Shown here one piece after another: positions 6,939 to 16,926 of a stretch of 46,753 nt of DNA. Numbering within the stretch: the stretch's first letter is position 1; each line of letters begins with the position of its first letter. The notes beneath the pieces are model-generated. The model was not told where the DNA came from. It ran no database searches and saw only the letters and a program-made list of their open reading frames with translations. Source of the DNA: Pseudomonas maioricensis. Its GTDB lineage: Bacteria > Pseudomonadota > Gammaproteobacteria > Pseudomonadales > Pseudomonadaceae. Made by a program: the position numbers and the translations under genes. The stretch lies in contig NZ_LOHG01000028.1 in the NCBI RefSeq assembly GCF_022790535.1, positions 1 to 46,753 of the forward strand, written 5' to 3'.

Positions 6939-8393
6939 CAGACCTGCATGCTGGACCAGATCCAGCAGCGGCTGCGGATAGACACCCAGTACGAAGGTCA
7001 GAATGGCAATCGCCAACAGCATCACGCCGCCGGTACGTTGCGCCCAGTTGAAGGCCGCATCGTGGCGTGGCAGCTTGGAGTCCACCAGATACAGGGTGAC
7101 CATCACGCGCAGGTAGTAGAACACACCGATGGCGCTACCGATGATCAGTGCACCGATAAGCCACCATAGCTTCGACTCAACACCGGTCGCGATGATGTAG
7201 AACTTACCGATGAAGCCAGCGGTCAGCGGGATGCCCGCCAGAGACAGCATCATCAGGGTCATTACCGCTGTCAGGTACGGACGACGCCAGAACAGACCGC
7301 GGTATTCGAACATCGCATCGGTATCACGGCCGCTGTATGGCGACGACATCATGGTGATCACACCGAAGCTGCCCAGGCTGGTCAGCACATAGGTGGCCAG
7401 ATACACGCCAATAGCTTCAACCGCCATGCCTTTGCTCGCCACGAGGGCGATCATCAGGTAGCCGAAGTGTGCGATGGATGAGTAACCCAGCAGGCGCTTC
7501 AAGTTGTTCTGCATCAGCGCCAACAGGTTACCGACGATGATTGACGCAACGGCGATGACCGCCAATACGTCATGCAGTACACCGCTGCTGGCAGCGGGGG
7601 AAATCTGGAACAGACGCACCAGCACTGCGAACACTGCAACCTTGCTGGCGGTGGCCAGGAAAGCCGCTACCGGGGCCGGGGCACCCTCGTACACGTCTGG
7701 CGTCCACAGGTGGAACGGGACCAGCGACAGTTTGAATGCCAGACCCACCAGCATCATGCCCAGACCCAGACTTGCGATCGGGCTCGGCAGACCGCTTGCG
7801 GCCAGTGCCTTGCCGATACCTTCGAAGCCCAGCGTGCCAGCTTCGGCATACAACAGCGCCATGCCGAACAGCAGGAAAGCGGAACCGGCTGCCGAGAGCA
7901 CCATGTACTTGATACCGGCTTCCAGCGAGCGCTTGTTGAAGAACGCATAGGCAACCAGACCGTAGACCGGCACCGACAGTAACTCCAGACCGATGAACAG
8001 GCCTGCCAGATGCTGAGCGCTGACCAATACCAGACCGCCAGCTGCCGCCAGCAGGATCAGCAGGTAGAGTTCTTCACGATTGCCAGGGTAGCCAGCTTTA
8101 CCGTCGCCGAGATAGGCGTGAGCCATGGTCACGCAAGCCAAGGTCGACGCCAGGATCAGCGCCATGTACAGGCAAGCGAAGCTGTCGATCTGCAGCAGCG
8201 GCGTCACTACCAGCGGAGCGACTTTCAATGCCGGGTAGATCGACAGCAGGGCAAGGTTAAGCCCGGCCACGCTGAGCAGGAATGTTTGCGAGTGATTGCG
8301 GCGCCATGCGATCGCCAGCATCACCACAACAATGGTGAGGCTAGTAATCAGCAGTGGGGCAAGCGCAATAAAATGTTGAATCGTCAGGTCCAT
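6930..8393 (-). CDS. nuoN: NADH-quinone oxidoreductase subunit N
   Basis: NuoN is one of the three antiporter-like proton-pumping subunits in the membrane arm of complex I. The 487-residue protein is hydrophobic throughout, with about 14 predicted helices. It has the family regions GLELLSVPVYGLVAYAFF (with the conserved Glu), KLSLVPFHLWTPDVYEGAP (with the conserved Lys) and YSSIAHFGYLMIAL. It is the last gene of the operon, seven bases after nuoM. Its stop codon lies inside an 8-bp tandem repeat. Confidence 0.98.
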   Translation of the reverse strand: MDLTIQHFIALAPLLITSLTIVVVMLAIAWRRNHSQTFLLSVAGLNLALLSIYPALKVAPLVVTPLLQIDSFACLYMALILASTLACVTMAHAYLGDGKAGYPGNREELYLLILLAAAGGLVLVSAQHLAGLFIGLELLSVPVYGLVAYAFFNKRSLEAGIKYMVLSAAGSAFLLFGMALLYAEAGTLGFEGIGKALAASGLPSPIASLGLGMMLVGLAFKLSLVPFHLWTPDVYEGAPAPVAAFLATASKVAVFAVLVRLFQISPAASSGVLHDVLAVIAVASIIVGNLLALMQNNLKRLLGYSSIAHFGYLMIALVASKGMAVEAIGVYLATYVLTSLGSFGVITMMSSPYSGRDTDAMFEYRGLFWRRPYLTAVMTLMMLSLAGIPLTAGFIGKFYIIATGVESKLWWLIGALIIGSAIGVFYYLRVMVTLYLVDSKLPRHDAAFNWAQRTGGVMLLAIAILTFVLGVYPQPLLDLVQHAGLMG

Positions 8394-8400
8394 AGCGCTC

Positions 8401-9933
8401 TTACCGGGCCGAAGCGAGTTGAGTGAAGGCGGTGCCGAGCCATTGCTGCACGCCGTGCATGGTCGCTGCCGACGTATCGAGGAACGGCTGCGGGTAAACC
8501 CCGAGCAGTACCAGCAACACGGCCAGGCCGAGCACCATGATCATTTCCCGTCCGTCCATGCCCTTGAGAGGCTCGTCGGATTTTGCCGGGCCGAAGTAGG
8601 CGCGGTGGATCATGATCAGCGAGTAGACAGAGCCAAACACCAGACCGGACGTGGCAATTGCGGTGATCCATGGCGCACTGACAAAGCTGCCCAGCAGGAT
8701 CAGGAACTCACCCACAAAGTTACCGGTACCTGGCAGACCCAGAGAAGCCGCCGCGAAGAACAGGCTGATCGCTGGCAGGTACGCGATGCGCGACCACAAA
8801 CCACCCATTTCACGCATGTCACGTGTATGCAGGCGCTCGTACAACTGGCCGCTGAGGATAAACAGCGCAGCAGCCGACAGACCGTGAGCGATCATCTGGA
8901 TCACGACGCCTTGCAGCGCTTGCTGGCTGCCGGAGTAGATACCGATCAGCACGAAGCCCATGTGCGAGACACTGGAGTAAGCGATCAGACGCTTGATGTC
9001 GGTCTGTGCGAACGCCAGGAATGCCCCGTAGAAAATACCGATCAGGCCCAGAATCATGGCAATTGGCGCGAACTCGGCCGATGCGTTCGGGAACATCGGT
9101 AGAGCGAAGCGCAGCAGGCCATAAGCAGCGGTTTTCAACAGGATACCGGCCAGATCGACCGAGCCTGCTGTCGGCGCCTGGGCGTGAGCATCCGGTAGCC
9201 AGGAGTGGAAGGGCACGACTGGCAGCTTCACCGCGAAGGCAATAAAGAAGCCCAGCATCAGGATGTATTCGGTGCCCGGTGCCAGTTGGGTCTTCAGCAG
9301 CGTGGCGTAATCGAACGTGATCACTCCAGTCTGATTGAAGTTGACCAGGACCAGACCGAGGATCGCCACCAACATGATCAAGCCGCTGGCCTGAGTGAAG
9401 ATGAAGAACTTGGTCGCGGCGTAGATTCGTGTCTTCTTGCCGTCCGCCGAGCTGTGACCCCAGAGCGCGATAAGGAAATACATCGGCACCAGCATCATTT
9501 CCCAGAAGAAGAAGAACATGAACAGGTCGATGGCCAGGAACACGCCAATCACACCACCGAGGATCCACATCAGGTTGAGGTGGAAGAAACCAACGTTACG
9601 CTGGATTTCTTTCCACGAACACAACACCGACAGCACACCGAGCAGGCCGGTCAGCAGGATCATCAGCAACGAAAGACCATCGAGTGCCAGGTGGACGCTG
9701 ATGCCGAAGCGAGCGATCCACAAGTGCTTGAATTCGATGGCCCAGGTTGGGTCGACGCCAGGCGCTGGTGCGTAACTGTAGTTGCCAGTACTCCACAACC
9801 AGAGGCCCAGGGCCAGTTCGAGGGACATGGTCAGCAGCGCGATCCAGCGCGGCAGGGTAGGGCCGAAGCGCTCACCTTGCCAGCACAGCAGGCCACCGAT
9901 AAAGGGGATCAGGATTAGCCAAGGCAGAATCAT
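8401..9933 (-). CDS. nuoM: NADH-quinone oxidoreductase subunit M
   Basis: NuoM is the middle antiporter-like proton channel of the complex I membrane arm. The 510 residues give about 14 helices. The charged signature sites are visible: Glu in FFFFWEMMLVPMYF, and Lys in KLPVVPFHSWLPDAHAQAPT. The SVSHMGFVLIG segment is typical of the antiporter fold. It is separated from nuoL by 39 bases, which contain an AAAGGA about 13 bases before the start, and from nuoN by seven. Confidence 0.98.
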   Translation of the reverse strand: MILPWLILIPFIGGLLCWQGERFGPTLPRWIALLTMSLELALGLWLWSTGNYSYAPAPGVDPTWAIEFKHLWIARFGISVHLALDGLSLLMILLTGLLGVLSVLCSWKEIQRNVGFFHLNLMWILGGVIGVFLAIDLFMFFFFWEMMLVPMYFLIALWGHSSADGKKTRIYAATKFFIFTQASGLIMLVAILGLVLVNFNQTGVITFDYATLLKTQLAPGTEYILMLGFFIAFAVKLPVVPFHSWLPDAHAQAPTAGSVDLAGILLKTAAYGLLRFALPMFPNASAEFAPIAMILGLIGIFYGAFLAFAQTDIKRLIAYSSVSHMGFVLIGIYSGSQQALQGVVIQMIAHGLSAAALFILSGQLYERLHTRDMREMGGLWSRIAYLPAISLFFAAASLGLPGTGNFVGEFLILLGSFVSAPWITAIATSGLVFGSVYSLIMIHRAYFGPAKSDEPLKGMDGREMIMVLGLAVLLVLLGVYPQPFLDTSAATMHGVQQWLGTAFTQLASAR

Positions 9934-9972
9934 GACGGGCTCAATTCCTTTCGCAAATTCGCAAGGTTCATG

Positions 9973-11826
9973 TCAGACCGCAACCACAACGACGGCGCCG
10001 AGTACCAGCACGGCACCTACAGCGATCGAAGCGGCATACCAGCGCAGTTGACCGGTTTCGGTACGGGTCATGCTGCCATGACCTGCCTTGACCAGACGTG
10101 GGATCAAACCAATGGTGTGGTCCAGTGGGTCGCTACGCAGCAACTGGCAGATAGCCAGATACGGCTTGACGAACAGCTTGTCGTACACCCAATCGAAGCC
10201 CCATGCAGCGAACCACCAGGCTGACAGGAAACGACCTGGAGCGCTGTTGGCGATGGAGGTCACCAAGCGGCGCTTGCCCAGGAACAGCAACGCAGCCAGC
10301 AGGATACCGGCCAGAGCGATAGCCCCCGAGGCGATTTCCAGGCTGTGCTTGGCATCGCCACCGGCGTGACCGACGCTTTGCGGCAGTACACCCGCCAACG
10401 GAGGAGTGATCAGCGCGCCAACGAAGGTCGACAGCACGATCAGCACGCTCAATGGCAACCAGTGGGCGATACCGTGACCGGCGTGCGCTTCAGTCTTGGC
10501 TTCACCGTGGAAGGTGATGAAGATCAGGCGGAAGGTGTACAGCGAAGTCATGAACGCGCCGACCAGACCTGCGTACAGCAGACCGTTGTTGCCGCTGGCG
10601 AAAGCCTCCCAAAGAATTTCGTCCTTGGAGTAGAAGCCCGCCGTCAGCAACGGCAAGGCCGCAAGTGCCGCGCCGCCGACGATGAAGCTGGCGTAGGCCA
10701 AAGGCAGTTTCTTCCACAGCCCGCCCATCTTGAAGATGTTCTGCTCGTGGTGGCAGGCAACGATGACCGCACCGGACGCAAGGAACAGCAGCGCCTTGAA
10801 GAACGCGTGAGTCATCAGGTGGAAGATCGCGCCCTCCCAGGCGCCTACGCCCAGCGCCAGGAACATGTAGCCAATCTGGCTCATGGTCGAATAGGCGAGG
10901 ATACGTTTGATGTCGGTCTGTACCAGTGCCGCGAAACCCGCCAGAACCAGTGTCACGCCGCCGACGATGCCTACCAGGTGCAGGATGTCCGGCGCCAGGG
11001 CGAACAGGCCGTGAGTACGGGCGATCAGGTAAACACCTGCGGTCACCATGGTTGCGGCGTGGATCAGTGCCGAAACCGGAGTAGGACCAGCCATTGCATC
11101 CGCAAGCCAGGTTTGCAGTGGCAGTTGTGCCGATTTACCCACAGCACCACCGAGCAACAGCAGGGTAGCCAGCACGATCCAGAAGTCGCCGACCTTGAAG
11201 TGCTCTGGCGCACGCACCAGCAGTTCCTGGACGTTCAACGTGCCCAGTTGCTGGAACAGGATGAACAGGCCGATGGCCATGAACACGTCGCCGATACGGG
11301 TCACGATGAAGGCTTTGAGTGCCGCGTTACCGTTGTTGCGGTTGCTGTAGTAGAAACCGATCAACAAGTAACTGCACAGACCTACACCTTCCCAACCGAA
11401 GTACAGGAACAACAGGTTATCGCCGAGGATCAGGAAAAGCATGCTGGCGATGAACAGGTTGGTGTACGCGAAGAAGCGCGAGTAACCGGCTTCGCCACGC
11501 ATGTACCAGGAGGCGAACAGGTGGATCAGGAAGCCGACGCCGACCACTACGCCGAGCATCGTCACGGACAGGCCGTCCAGATACAGTGCGAAGTTGGGTT
11601 CGAAACCGTCCACGGCCATCCAGCGCCACAACACCTGGGTGTAGTGACCGCCTTCAGGCGGCGCAACGTTGAACTGCCAGATAACCCACGCAGTAACGAT
11701 GGCTGACAGGCCGATAGAGCCGACGCCGATCAGTGCCGCGAGGTTTTCCGAGATGCGCCCACGGGAGAACGACAGCAGCAGAAAACCGATCAGGGGAAAT
11801 ACGAAAGTCAGAAAGAGTAGGTTCAT
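9973..11826 (-). CDS. nuoL: NADH-quinone oxidoreductase subunit L
   Basis: NuoL is the distal antiporter-like subunit and carries the long lateral helix that runs along the membrane arm. The 617-residue length is normal. It shows FLYFGWEGVGLCSYLLIGFY (conserved Glu), KSAQLPLQTWLADAMAGPTPVSALIHAATMV in the core (conserved Lys and the ALIHAATMV loop), and a C-terminal extension after about residue 500 that matches the lateral helix and last membrane segment. The start codon overlaps the nuoK stop by four bases. Confidence 0.98.
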   Translation of the reverse strand: MNLLFLTFVFPLIGFLLLSFSRGRISENLAALIGVGSIGLSAIVTAWVIWQFNVAPPEGGHYTQVLWRWMAVDGFEPNFALYLDGLSVTMLGVVVGVGFLIHLFASWYMRGEAGYSRFFAYTNLFIASMLFLILGDNLLFLYFGWEGVGLCSYLLIGFYYSNRNNGNAALKAFIVTRIGDVFMAIGLFILFQQLGTLNVQELLVRAPEHFKVGDFWIVLATLLLLGGAVGKSAQLPLQTWLADAMAGPTPVSALIHAATMVTAGVYLIARTHGLFALAPDILHLVGIVGGVTLVLAGFAALVQTDIKRILAYSTMSQIGYMFLALGVGAWEGAIFHLMTHAFFKALLFLASGAVIVACHHEQNIFKMGGLWKKLPLAYASFIVGGAALAALPLLTAGFYSKDEILWEAFASGNNGLLYAGLVGAFMTSLYTFRLIFITFHGEAKTEAHAGHGIAHWLPLSVLIVLSTFVGALITPPLAGVLPQSVGHAGGDAKHSLEIASGAIALAGILLAALLFLGKRRLVTSIANSAPGRFLSAWWFAAWGFDWVYDKLFVKPYLAICQLLRSDPLDHTIGLIPRLVKAGHGSMTRTETGQLRWYAASIAVGAVLVLGAVVVVAV

Positions 11827-12131
11827 CCGCGCATCTCGCTGGCAGCGTCGATATCGAGAGTGTGGAAGCGGCGATACAGCTGCATCAGGATCGCCAGGCC
11901 AATACTGGCCTCGGCAGCAGCGAGGGTGATCACCAGGATGAACATCACTTGTCCATCCGGCTGAGCCCAGCGGCTACCGGCAACGACGAACGCCAGAGCT
12001 GATGCGTTCATCATGATCTCCAGGCTCATCAACACAAAAAGAATGTTACGGCGCACTATCAGACCGACCAGGCCGAGAACGAACAGGACCCCGGCAACCG
12101 CCAGACCGTGCTCCAGAGGGATAGCATTCAT
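11823..12131 (-). CDS. nuoK: NADH-quinone oxidoreductase subunit K
   Basis: NuoK is a small membrane-arm subunit (102 residues, three helices) that links the proton path between NuoJ and NuoN. The two essential membrane glutamates are present, Glu38 in SLEIMMNA and the later one in AAAEASIGLA, equivalent to Glu36 and Glu72 of E. coli. It overlaps both neighbours by four bases (ATGA), so translation of J, K and L is coupled. Confidence 0.98.
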   Translation of the reverse strand: MNAIPLEHGLAVAGVLFVLGLVGLIVRRNILFVLMSLEIMMNASALAFVVAGSRWAQPDGQVMFILVITLAAAEASIGLAILMQLYRRFHTLDIDAASEMRG

Positions 12132-12637
12132 TGGCTTGGCTCCTTCGCTTCGTTGCGGCCCAGATGGAATGCCGTCACCGCTGCCGCCAGCAACAGCATC
12201 GAGGCCAGCTCGACGACCAGCAGGTAAGGCCCGAACAGGCTGATGCCGACTGCCTTGGCGTCGACGGTGGTGTGACCGATAGCGGCGCCTGTCTGGTTGG
12301 CGAACAGCACGTACAGCAATTCAGCCAACAGCAGGGCGCCCAGAATAACCGGGCCGACCCAGATACCGGGTGTGAGCCAGGTGCGTTCCTGCTGAACCGA
12401 GGCCGGGCCCAGGTTGAGCATCATCACCACGAAAACGAACAGGACCATAATTGCGCCCGCGTAAGCGATGACTTCCAGAACCCCGGCGAACGGAGCGCCA
12501 AGGCTGAAAAAAGTCATCGCCACGGCGATCAGCGAAATGATCAGGTAGAGCAGGGCGTGCACCGGGTTCGTGTTAGTGATCACCCGAAGGGTGGACACTA
12601 CAGCGATGCCGGATGCGAAATAGAAAGCGAATTCCAT
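12128..12637 (-). CDS. nuoJ: NADH-quinone oxidoreductase subunit J
   Basis: NuoJ is a 169-residue membrane-arm subunit with five predicted helices. The conserved helix 3 region VLEVIAYAGAIMVLFVFVVM contains the glycine that forms the pi-bulge in solved complex I structures. It lies ten bases after nuoI and overlaps nuoK by four. Confidence 0.98.
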   Translation of the reverse strand: MEFAFYFASGIAVVSTLRVITNTNPVHALLYLIISLIAVAMTFFSLGAPFAGVLEVIAYAGAIMVLFVFVVMMLNLGPASVQQERTWLTPGIWVGPVILGALLLAELLYVLFANQTGAAIGHTTVDAKAVGISLFGPYLLVVELASMLLLAAAVTAFHLGRNEAKEPSQ

Positions 12638-12647
12638 CTTTACTTCC

Positions 12648-13196
12648 TTAAGGCAGCAAGCTCTTGACGTTGATCGGTTCGGCTTCGTTCTGTGCAGAGC
12701 CCTTGGGCTTGCCAGCGACGGCCATACCGGCGACGCGATAGAAGTTGTAGTCAGGGTTCTTGCCGGGGCCGGAGATCAACAGATCTTCTTTCTCGTAAAC
12801 CAGATCCTGACGCTTGAACTCGGCCATTTCGAAATCCGGTGTCAGCTGGATTGCGGTGGTCGGGCAGGCTTCTTCGCACAGGCCGCAGAAAATGCAACGC
12901 GAGAAGTTGATGCGGAAGAACTCTGGATACCAACGGCCGTCATCGGTTTCGGCTTTCTGCAGCGAGATGCAGCCGACCGGGCAGGCCACCGCGCACAGGT
13001 TGCAGGCTACGCAGCGTTCCTCACCATCAGGGTCGCGGGTCAACACGATACGACCGCGATAGCGCGGCGGCAAGTAGACCGCTTCTTCCGGGTATTGCAG
13101 GGTGTCGCGTTTGCGGAAGCCGTGACCGAATACCATCACCAGGCTTCGCAATTGGGTACCAGTACCCTTAACGATGTCGCCAATATATTTGAACAT
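12648..13196 (-). CDS. nuoI: NADH-quinone oxidoreductase subunit I
   Basis: NuoI is the ferredoxin-like peripheral subunit (182 residues) that binds clusters N6a and N6b on the electron path to quinone. Both C-x2-C-x2-C-x3-C motifs are intact: CVACNLCAVACP and CIFCGLCEEACP. The amphipathic N-terminus (MFKYIGDIVKGTGTQL) is the part that packs on the membrane. It is eleven bases from nuoH and ten from nuoJ. Confidence 0.98.
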   Translation of the reverse strand: MFKYIGDIVKGTGTQLRSLVMVFGHGFRKRDTLQYPEEAVYLPPRYRGRIVLTRDPDGEERCVACNLCAVACPVGCISLQKAETDDGRWYPEFFRINFSRCIFCGLCEEACPTTAIQLTPDFEMAEFKRQDLVYEKEDLLISGPGKNPDYNFYRVAGMAVAGKPKGSAQNEAEPINVKSLLP

Positions 13197-13207
13197 GGGT
13201 CAAATCC

Positions 13208-14215
13208 TCACTGAACCGTGCCTGCTGGCGTGTTCAACAACACAACCGCAGCAGTCACCAGCAAATTGATCAGGGTCAGCGGCAGACAGAATTTCCAGCT
13301 GAAATCCATGACCTGGTCATAGCGTGGGCGCGGGATGGATGCACGCAGCAGGATGAACAGCATGATGAAGAATGCAGTTTTGATGGCGAACCAGAAGAAC
13401 GACAGCGAAGGCAGGATATCGAACGGACCGTGCCAGCCACCGAAGAACAAGGTCACCAGCAGCGCGGAAATCAGCACGATGCCGATGTACTCGCCGACGA
13501 AGAACATGCCCCACTTCATGCCTGCATATTCAATGTGGTAACCGTCAGCCAGTTCCTGTTCCGCTTCCGGCTGGTCGAACGGGTGACGGTGAGTCACGGC
13601 AACGCCAGCAATGAAGAAGGTACAGAAGCCAAAGAACTGCGGAATGATGAACCACAGGTTCTGCGCCTGATATTCAACGATGTCCCGCATGTTGAACGAG
13701 CCAACCTGAACCACGATGCCCATCAACGCCAGGCCCATGAACACTTCATAGGACACGGTTTGTGCCGAAGCACGCAGTGCACCGAGCAGGGCGAACTTGT
13801 TGTTACTCGACCACCCGGCAAACAGAACGGCGTAAACCGATAGACCCGCCATGGCGAAGAAGAACAGCAGACCGATGTTCAGGTCCGCCACGCCCCAGGT
13901 CGGGGTGATCGGGATGATGGAGAAGGCGATCAGCAGGGCGCTCATGGCAACCACCGGCGCCAGGGTGAAAATCACCTTGTCGGCGAACGGTGGAGTCCAG
14001 TCTTCCTTGAAGAACATTTTCAGCATGTCGGCAGCAATCTGGAACATGCCGAAAGGGCCAACGCGGTTTGGACCGTAACGGTCCTGCCACCAGCCCAACA
14101 GGCGACGTTCCACAAAGCTCAGCAGTGCGCCGCAGACCACAACGGCCAGCAGCACAACAATGGCCTTGACGACAGCAATGATTGCGTCGATCACATCAGG
14201 GGTGAACCAACTCAT
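13208..14215 (-). CDS. nuoH: NADH-quinone oxidoreductase subunit H
   Basis: NuoH is the membrane subunit at the junction with the peripheral arm that helps form the quinone chamber. The 335 residues give eight helices. Signature regions include ERRLLGWWQDRYGPNRVGP near the N-terminus, AVTHRHPFDQPEAEQELADG (the acidic loop), and RASIPRPRYDQVMDFSWKF near the C-terminus. The start overlaps the nuoG stop by four bases. Confidence 0.98.
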   Translation of the reverse strand: MSWFTPDVIDAIIAVVKAIVVLLAVVVCGALLSFVERRLLGWWQDRYGPNRVGPFGMFQIAADMLKMFFKEDWTPPFADKVIFTLAPVVAMSALLIAFSIIPITPTWGVADLNIGLLFFFAMAGLSVYAVLFAGWSSNNKFALLGALRASAQTVSYEVFMGLALMGIVVQVGSFNMRDIVEYQAQNLWFIIPQFFGFCTFFIAGVAVTHRHPFDQPEAEQELADGYHIEYAGMKWGMFFVGEYIGIVLISALLVTLFFGGWHGPFDILPSLSFFWFAIKTAFFIMLFILLRASIPRPRYDQVMDFSWKFCLPLTLINLLVTAAVVLLNTPAGTVQ

Positions 14216-16926
14216 TGCGCTGCCTCCTGCAGACCATCAACGGACTTGCCGAAAATCGCGGGCGGAATACCGGCCAGACCGGCAGGCAGTGCCACGAGAC
14301 CCGCGCCCAGCTCTTCATTGATACGCAGCGGCAGGCGCAGGGTCTGACCCGCAACGTTCAAGGAGAGCAGAGCACCGTCGTTGACACCCAGGCGATCAGC
14401 TTCCGACTTGGCCAGAGCCACATACGGAGCAGGAATGCGTTCTTGAACCGGAGCGGCTTTCGAAGAGTTCTCTTCACTGCCGAACAGGTGATAGAACGGC
14501 ACCACTTGCCAGGTCCCTTGAGCTGGGGAGAAGGCGCGAGGTGCGCTGGTGAACCAGCTCAGGTTATCGCCCTGGGTTTCGATCAGACGGGTGCCCGGAT
14601 CACCGGCACGCAAGTGACCGCCGACTTCGTCCTGGAACTTGTTCCACGCTTGTGGCGAGTTCCAGCCCGGCGACCAGGCAAATGGCACTTGCTGACGTGG
14701 TTCTACAGAGCCCGAATAACCTTCCATGGAGAAGGAGAACGCGGTGTCGTTGTCTTGCGAAGTACGCGGCTCATGCACACTGATGTTGGCGCGCATGGCG
14801 GTACGGCCGCTGTAACGCAGCGGTTCGCGAGCCAGCTTCAAGCCTTTGATACGGAACGCAGCCGATGGCGCGGCGTTGACGATGGCGGCCAGTTGCGGAG
14901 TGCTTGCAGCGCAGGCAGCCGTCACATGGTCCAGCAACGTCCAGTCCACCGGCTTGTTCAGCAGGGTCGCGCGCAGGGCGTGCAGCCAGCGCCAGCCTTC
15001 GTGAACCAGAATGCTGGCGTCCAGATACGTTGGGTCGAAGACCTGGAAGAAGCGCTGAGCGCGGCCTTCCTGGCTGACCAACGTGCCGTCGCCTTCAGCA
15101 AAGCTGGCAGCAGGTAGCACCAGATGGGCACGATCACCGGTCGGGGTTTTCTGATGATCAGCCACGATCACCACTTTTGCCGCGCTCAGTGCTGCATCGA
15201 CCTTGGCAGCATCAGTGCGGGTGTACAGATCGTTTTCCAGCACGACAATGGCGTCGGCCTTGCCATCGATTACGGCTTGCAGCGCGGCATCGACAGAGTC
15301 GCCACCCAGCAGGGCCAAGCCCAGGCTATTGGCTTCTGGCACGATCAGGCTGATGGAGCCTGCCTTGTCGCGCAGTTTCAGCGCCTTGGCAATGTTGGCG
15401 GCGGCTTCGATCAGCGCTTTGGAACCCAGCGAAGTACCGGCGATGATCAGTGGGCGCTTGGCGGCCAGCAGGGCATCGGCAATACGTTGTGCCAGTTCAA
15501 GGGCTTCAGGCTCAAGGCCTTCAACGGCTGGCGCACTGGCATCCAGCGCATGAGCGACCGCGAAACCGATACGCGCCAGATCGTCGGGTGCTGCGTGGAC
15601 GCATTCTTCTGCAACATCATCCAGTTTGGTTTCAGCAAGGCTGGCGATGAACAGCGGGTTCAGCTCGTGCTGACCGATGTTCTTCACCGCAGCGTCAAGC
15701 CACGGCTGGACTTTCATCGCCGCGGCCATTTCTTCAGCCTTGCCTTTGACCGCTTGACGCAGGCCCAGCGCCAGACGAGCAGCGGTCTGGGTCAAGTCTT
15801 CGCCGAGGACGAAAATAGCGTCGTGATCTTCAATGTCGCGCAGGGTCGGAATCGGCAGAGGGCTGTCTTTCAACACCTGTGCCACCAGACGGATACGCTC
15901 AAGCTCGGAGGCTTCGATACCCGAATAGAAATGCTCTGCACCGACCAGCTCACGCAACGCATAGTTGCTTTCCAGGCTGGCGCGTGGCGAACCGATACCG
16001 ACGATGTTGCGACCGCGCAGCAGATCAGCAGCGTTATCCAGTGCCTGATCCAGGCTCAGTTTGCTGCCATCGGCCAGATGCGGCTGGCGAGGGCGGTCTT
16101 CGCGGTTGGTGTAGCCATAGCCAAAACGGCCACGGTCACACAGGAAATACTGATTCACGGAACCGTTGTAACGGTTCTCGATACGACGGATTTCACCGTA
16201 ACGCTCGCCTGGGCTGATGTTGCAACCGCTGGAGCAACCATGGCAGATGCTTGGCGAGAACTGCATGTCCCACTTACGGTTGTAACGCTCGGAGTGGGTC
16301 TTGTCGGTGAACACACCGGTCGGGCAGACCTCGGTGAGGTTGCCGGAGAACTCGCTTTCCAGAACGCCGTCTTCAACGCGACCGAAGTACACGTTGTCGT
16401 GAGCGCCGAACACACCGAGGTCAGTGCCGCCCGCATAATCTTTATAGAAACGTACGCACCGGTAGCAGGCGATGCAGCGGTTCATCTCGTGAGCGATGAA
16501 CGGGCCGAGTTCCTGATTCTGGTGGGTGCGTTTGGTGAAGCGATAACGGCGCTCGTTGTGGCCGGTCATCACGGTCATGTCTTGCAGGTGGCAGTGACCG
16601 CCTTCCTCACAGACCGGGCAGTCGTGGGGGTGGTTGGTCATCAGCCATTCGACGACACTGGCCCGGAAGGCCTTGGATTCGTCATCTTCGATGGAAATCC
16701 AGGTGTTATCGGTGGCTGGAGTCATGCAGGACATGACGATACGACCACGGGTGTCGTTCTCGTCCGTGTACTGCTTGACCGCACATTGGCGACAGGCGCC
16801 AACGCTGCCAAGGGCGGGATGCCAGCAGAAATACGGGATGTCGAGGCCTAGCGACAGACATGCCTGTAACAGGTTGTCTGCCCCATCGACTTCGAGCGCT
16901 TTGCCGTCTACGTGGATAGTGGCCAT
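14212..16926 (-). CDS. nuoG: NADH-quinone oxidoreductase subunit G
   Basis: NuoG is the largest peripheral-arm subunit (904 residues) and carries several iron-sulfur clusters. Seen in order are the N-terminal [2Fe-2S] cysteines (CWHPALGSVGACRQC ... C), the His/Cys set HDCPVCEEGGHC for N5, the CIACYRC set for N4, and the extra off-path N7 set CHGCSSGC plus a later Cys (FLCDRG). A molybdopterin-oxidoreductase-like domain follows that does not bind molybdenum in complex I. The N7 ligands show this is the E. coli-like long form. It is preceded by an unusually long 131-base spacer after nuoF and has no clear Shine-Dalgarno sequence. Confidence 0.98.
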   Translation of the reverse strand: MATIHVDGKALEVDGADNLLQACLSLGLDIPYFCWHPALGSVGACRQCAVKQYTDENDTRGRIVMSCMTPATDNTWISIEDDESKAFRASVVEWLMTNHPHDCPVCEEGGHCHLQDMTVMTGHNERRYRFTKRTHQNQELGPFIAHEMNRCIACYRCVRFYKDYAGGTDLGVFGAHDNVYFGRVEDGVLESEFSGNLTEVCPTGVFTDKTHSERYNRKWDMQFSPSICHGCSSGCNISPGERYGEIRRIENRYNGSVNQYFLCDRGRFGYGYTNREDRPRQPHLADGSKLSLDQALDNAADLLRGRNIVGIGSPRASLESNYALRELVGAEHFYSGIEASELERIRLVAQVLKDSPLPIPTLRDIEDHDAIFVLGEDLTQTAARLALGLRQAVKGKAEEMAAAMKVQPWLDAAVKNIGQHELNPLFIASLAETKLDDVAEECVHAAPDDLARIGFAVAHALDASAPAVEGLEPEALELAQRIADALLAAKRPLIIAGTSLGSKALIEAAANIAKALKLRDKAGSISLIVPEANSLGLALLGGDSVDAALQAVIDGKADAIVVLENDLYTRTDAAKVDAALSAAKVVIVADHQKTPTGDRAHLVLPAASFAEGDGTLVSQEGRAQRFFQVFDPTYLDASILVHEGWRWLHALRATLLNKPVDWTLLDHVTAACAASTPQLAAIVNAAPSAAFRIKGLKLAREPLRYSGRTAMRANISVHEPRTSQDNDTAFSFSMEGYSGSVEPRQQVPFAWSPGWNSPQAWNKFQDEVGGHLRAGDPGTRLIETQGDNLSWFTSAPRAFSPAQGTWQVVPFYHLFGSEENSSKAAPVQERIPAPYVALAKSEADRLGVNDGALLSLNVAGQTLRLPLRINEELGAGLVALPAGLAGIPPAIFGKSVDGLQEAAQ

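Noticed and set aside
15124..16851. 575-codon open frame antisense to nuoG
   Set aside because: It mirrors the codon pattern of nuoG and has no signature of its own; similar long antisense frames occur opposite icd, purB and nuoCD.
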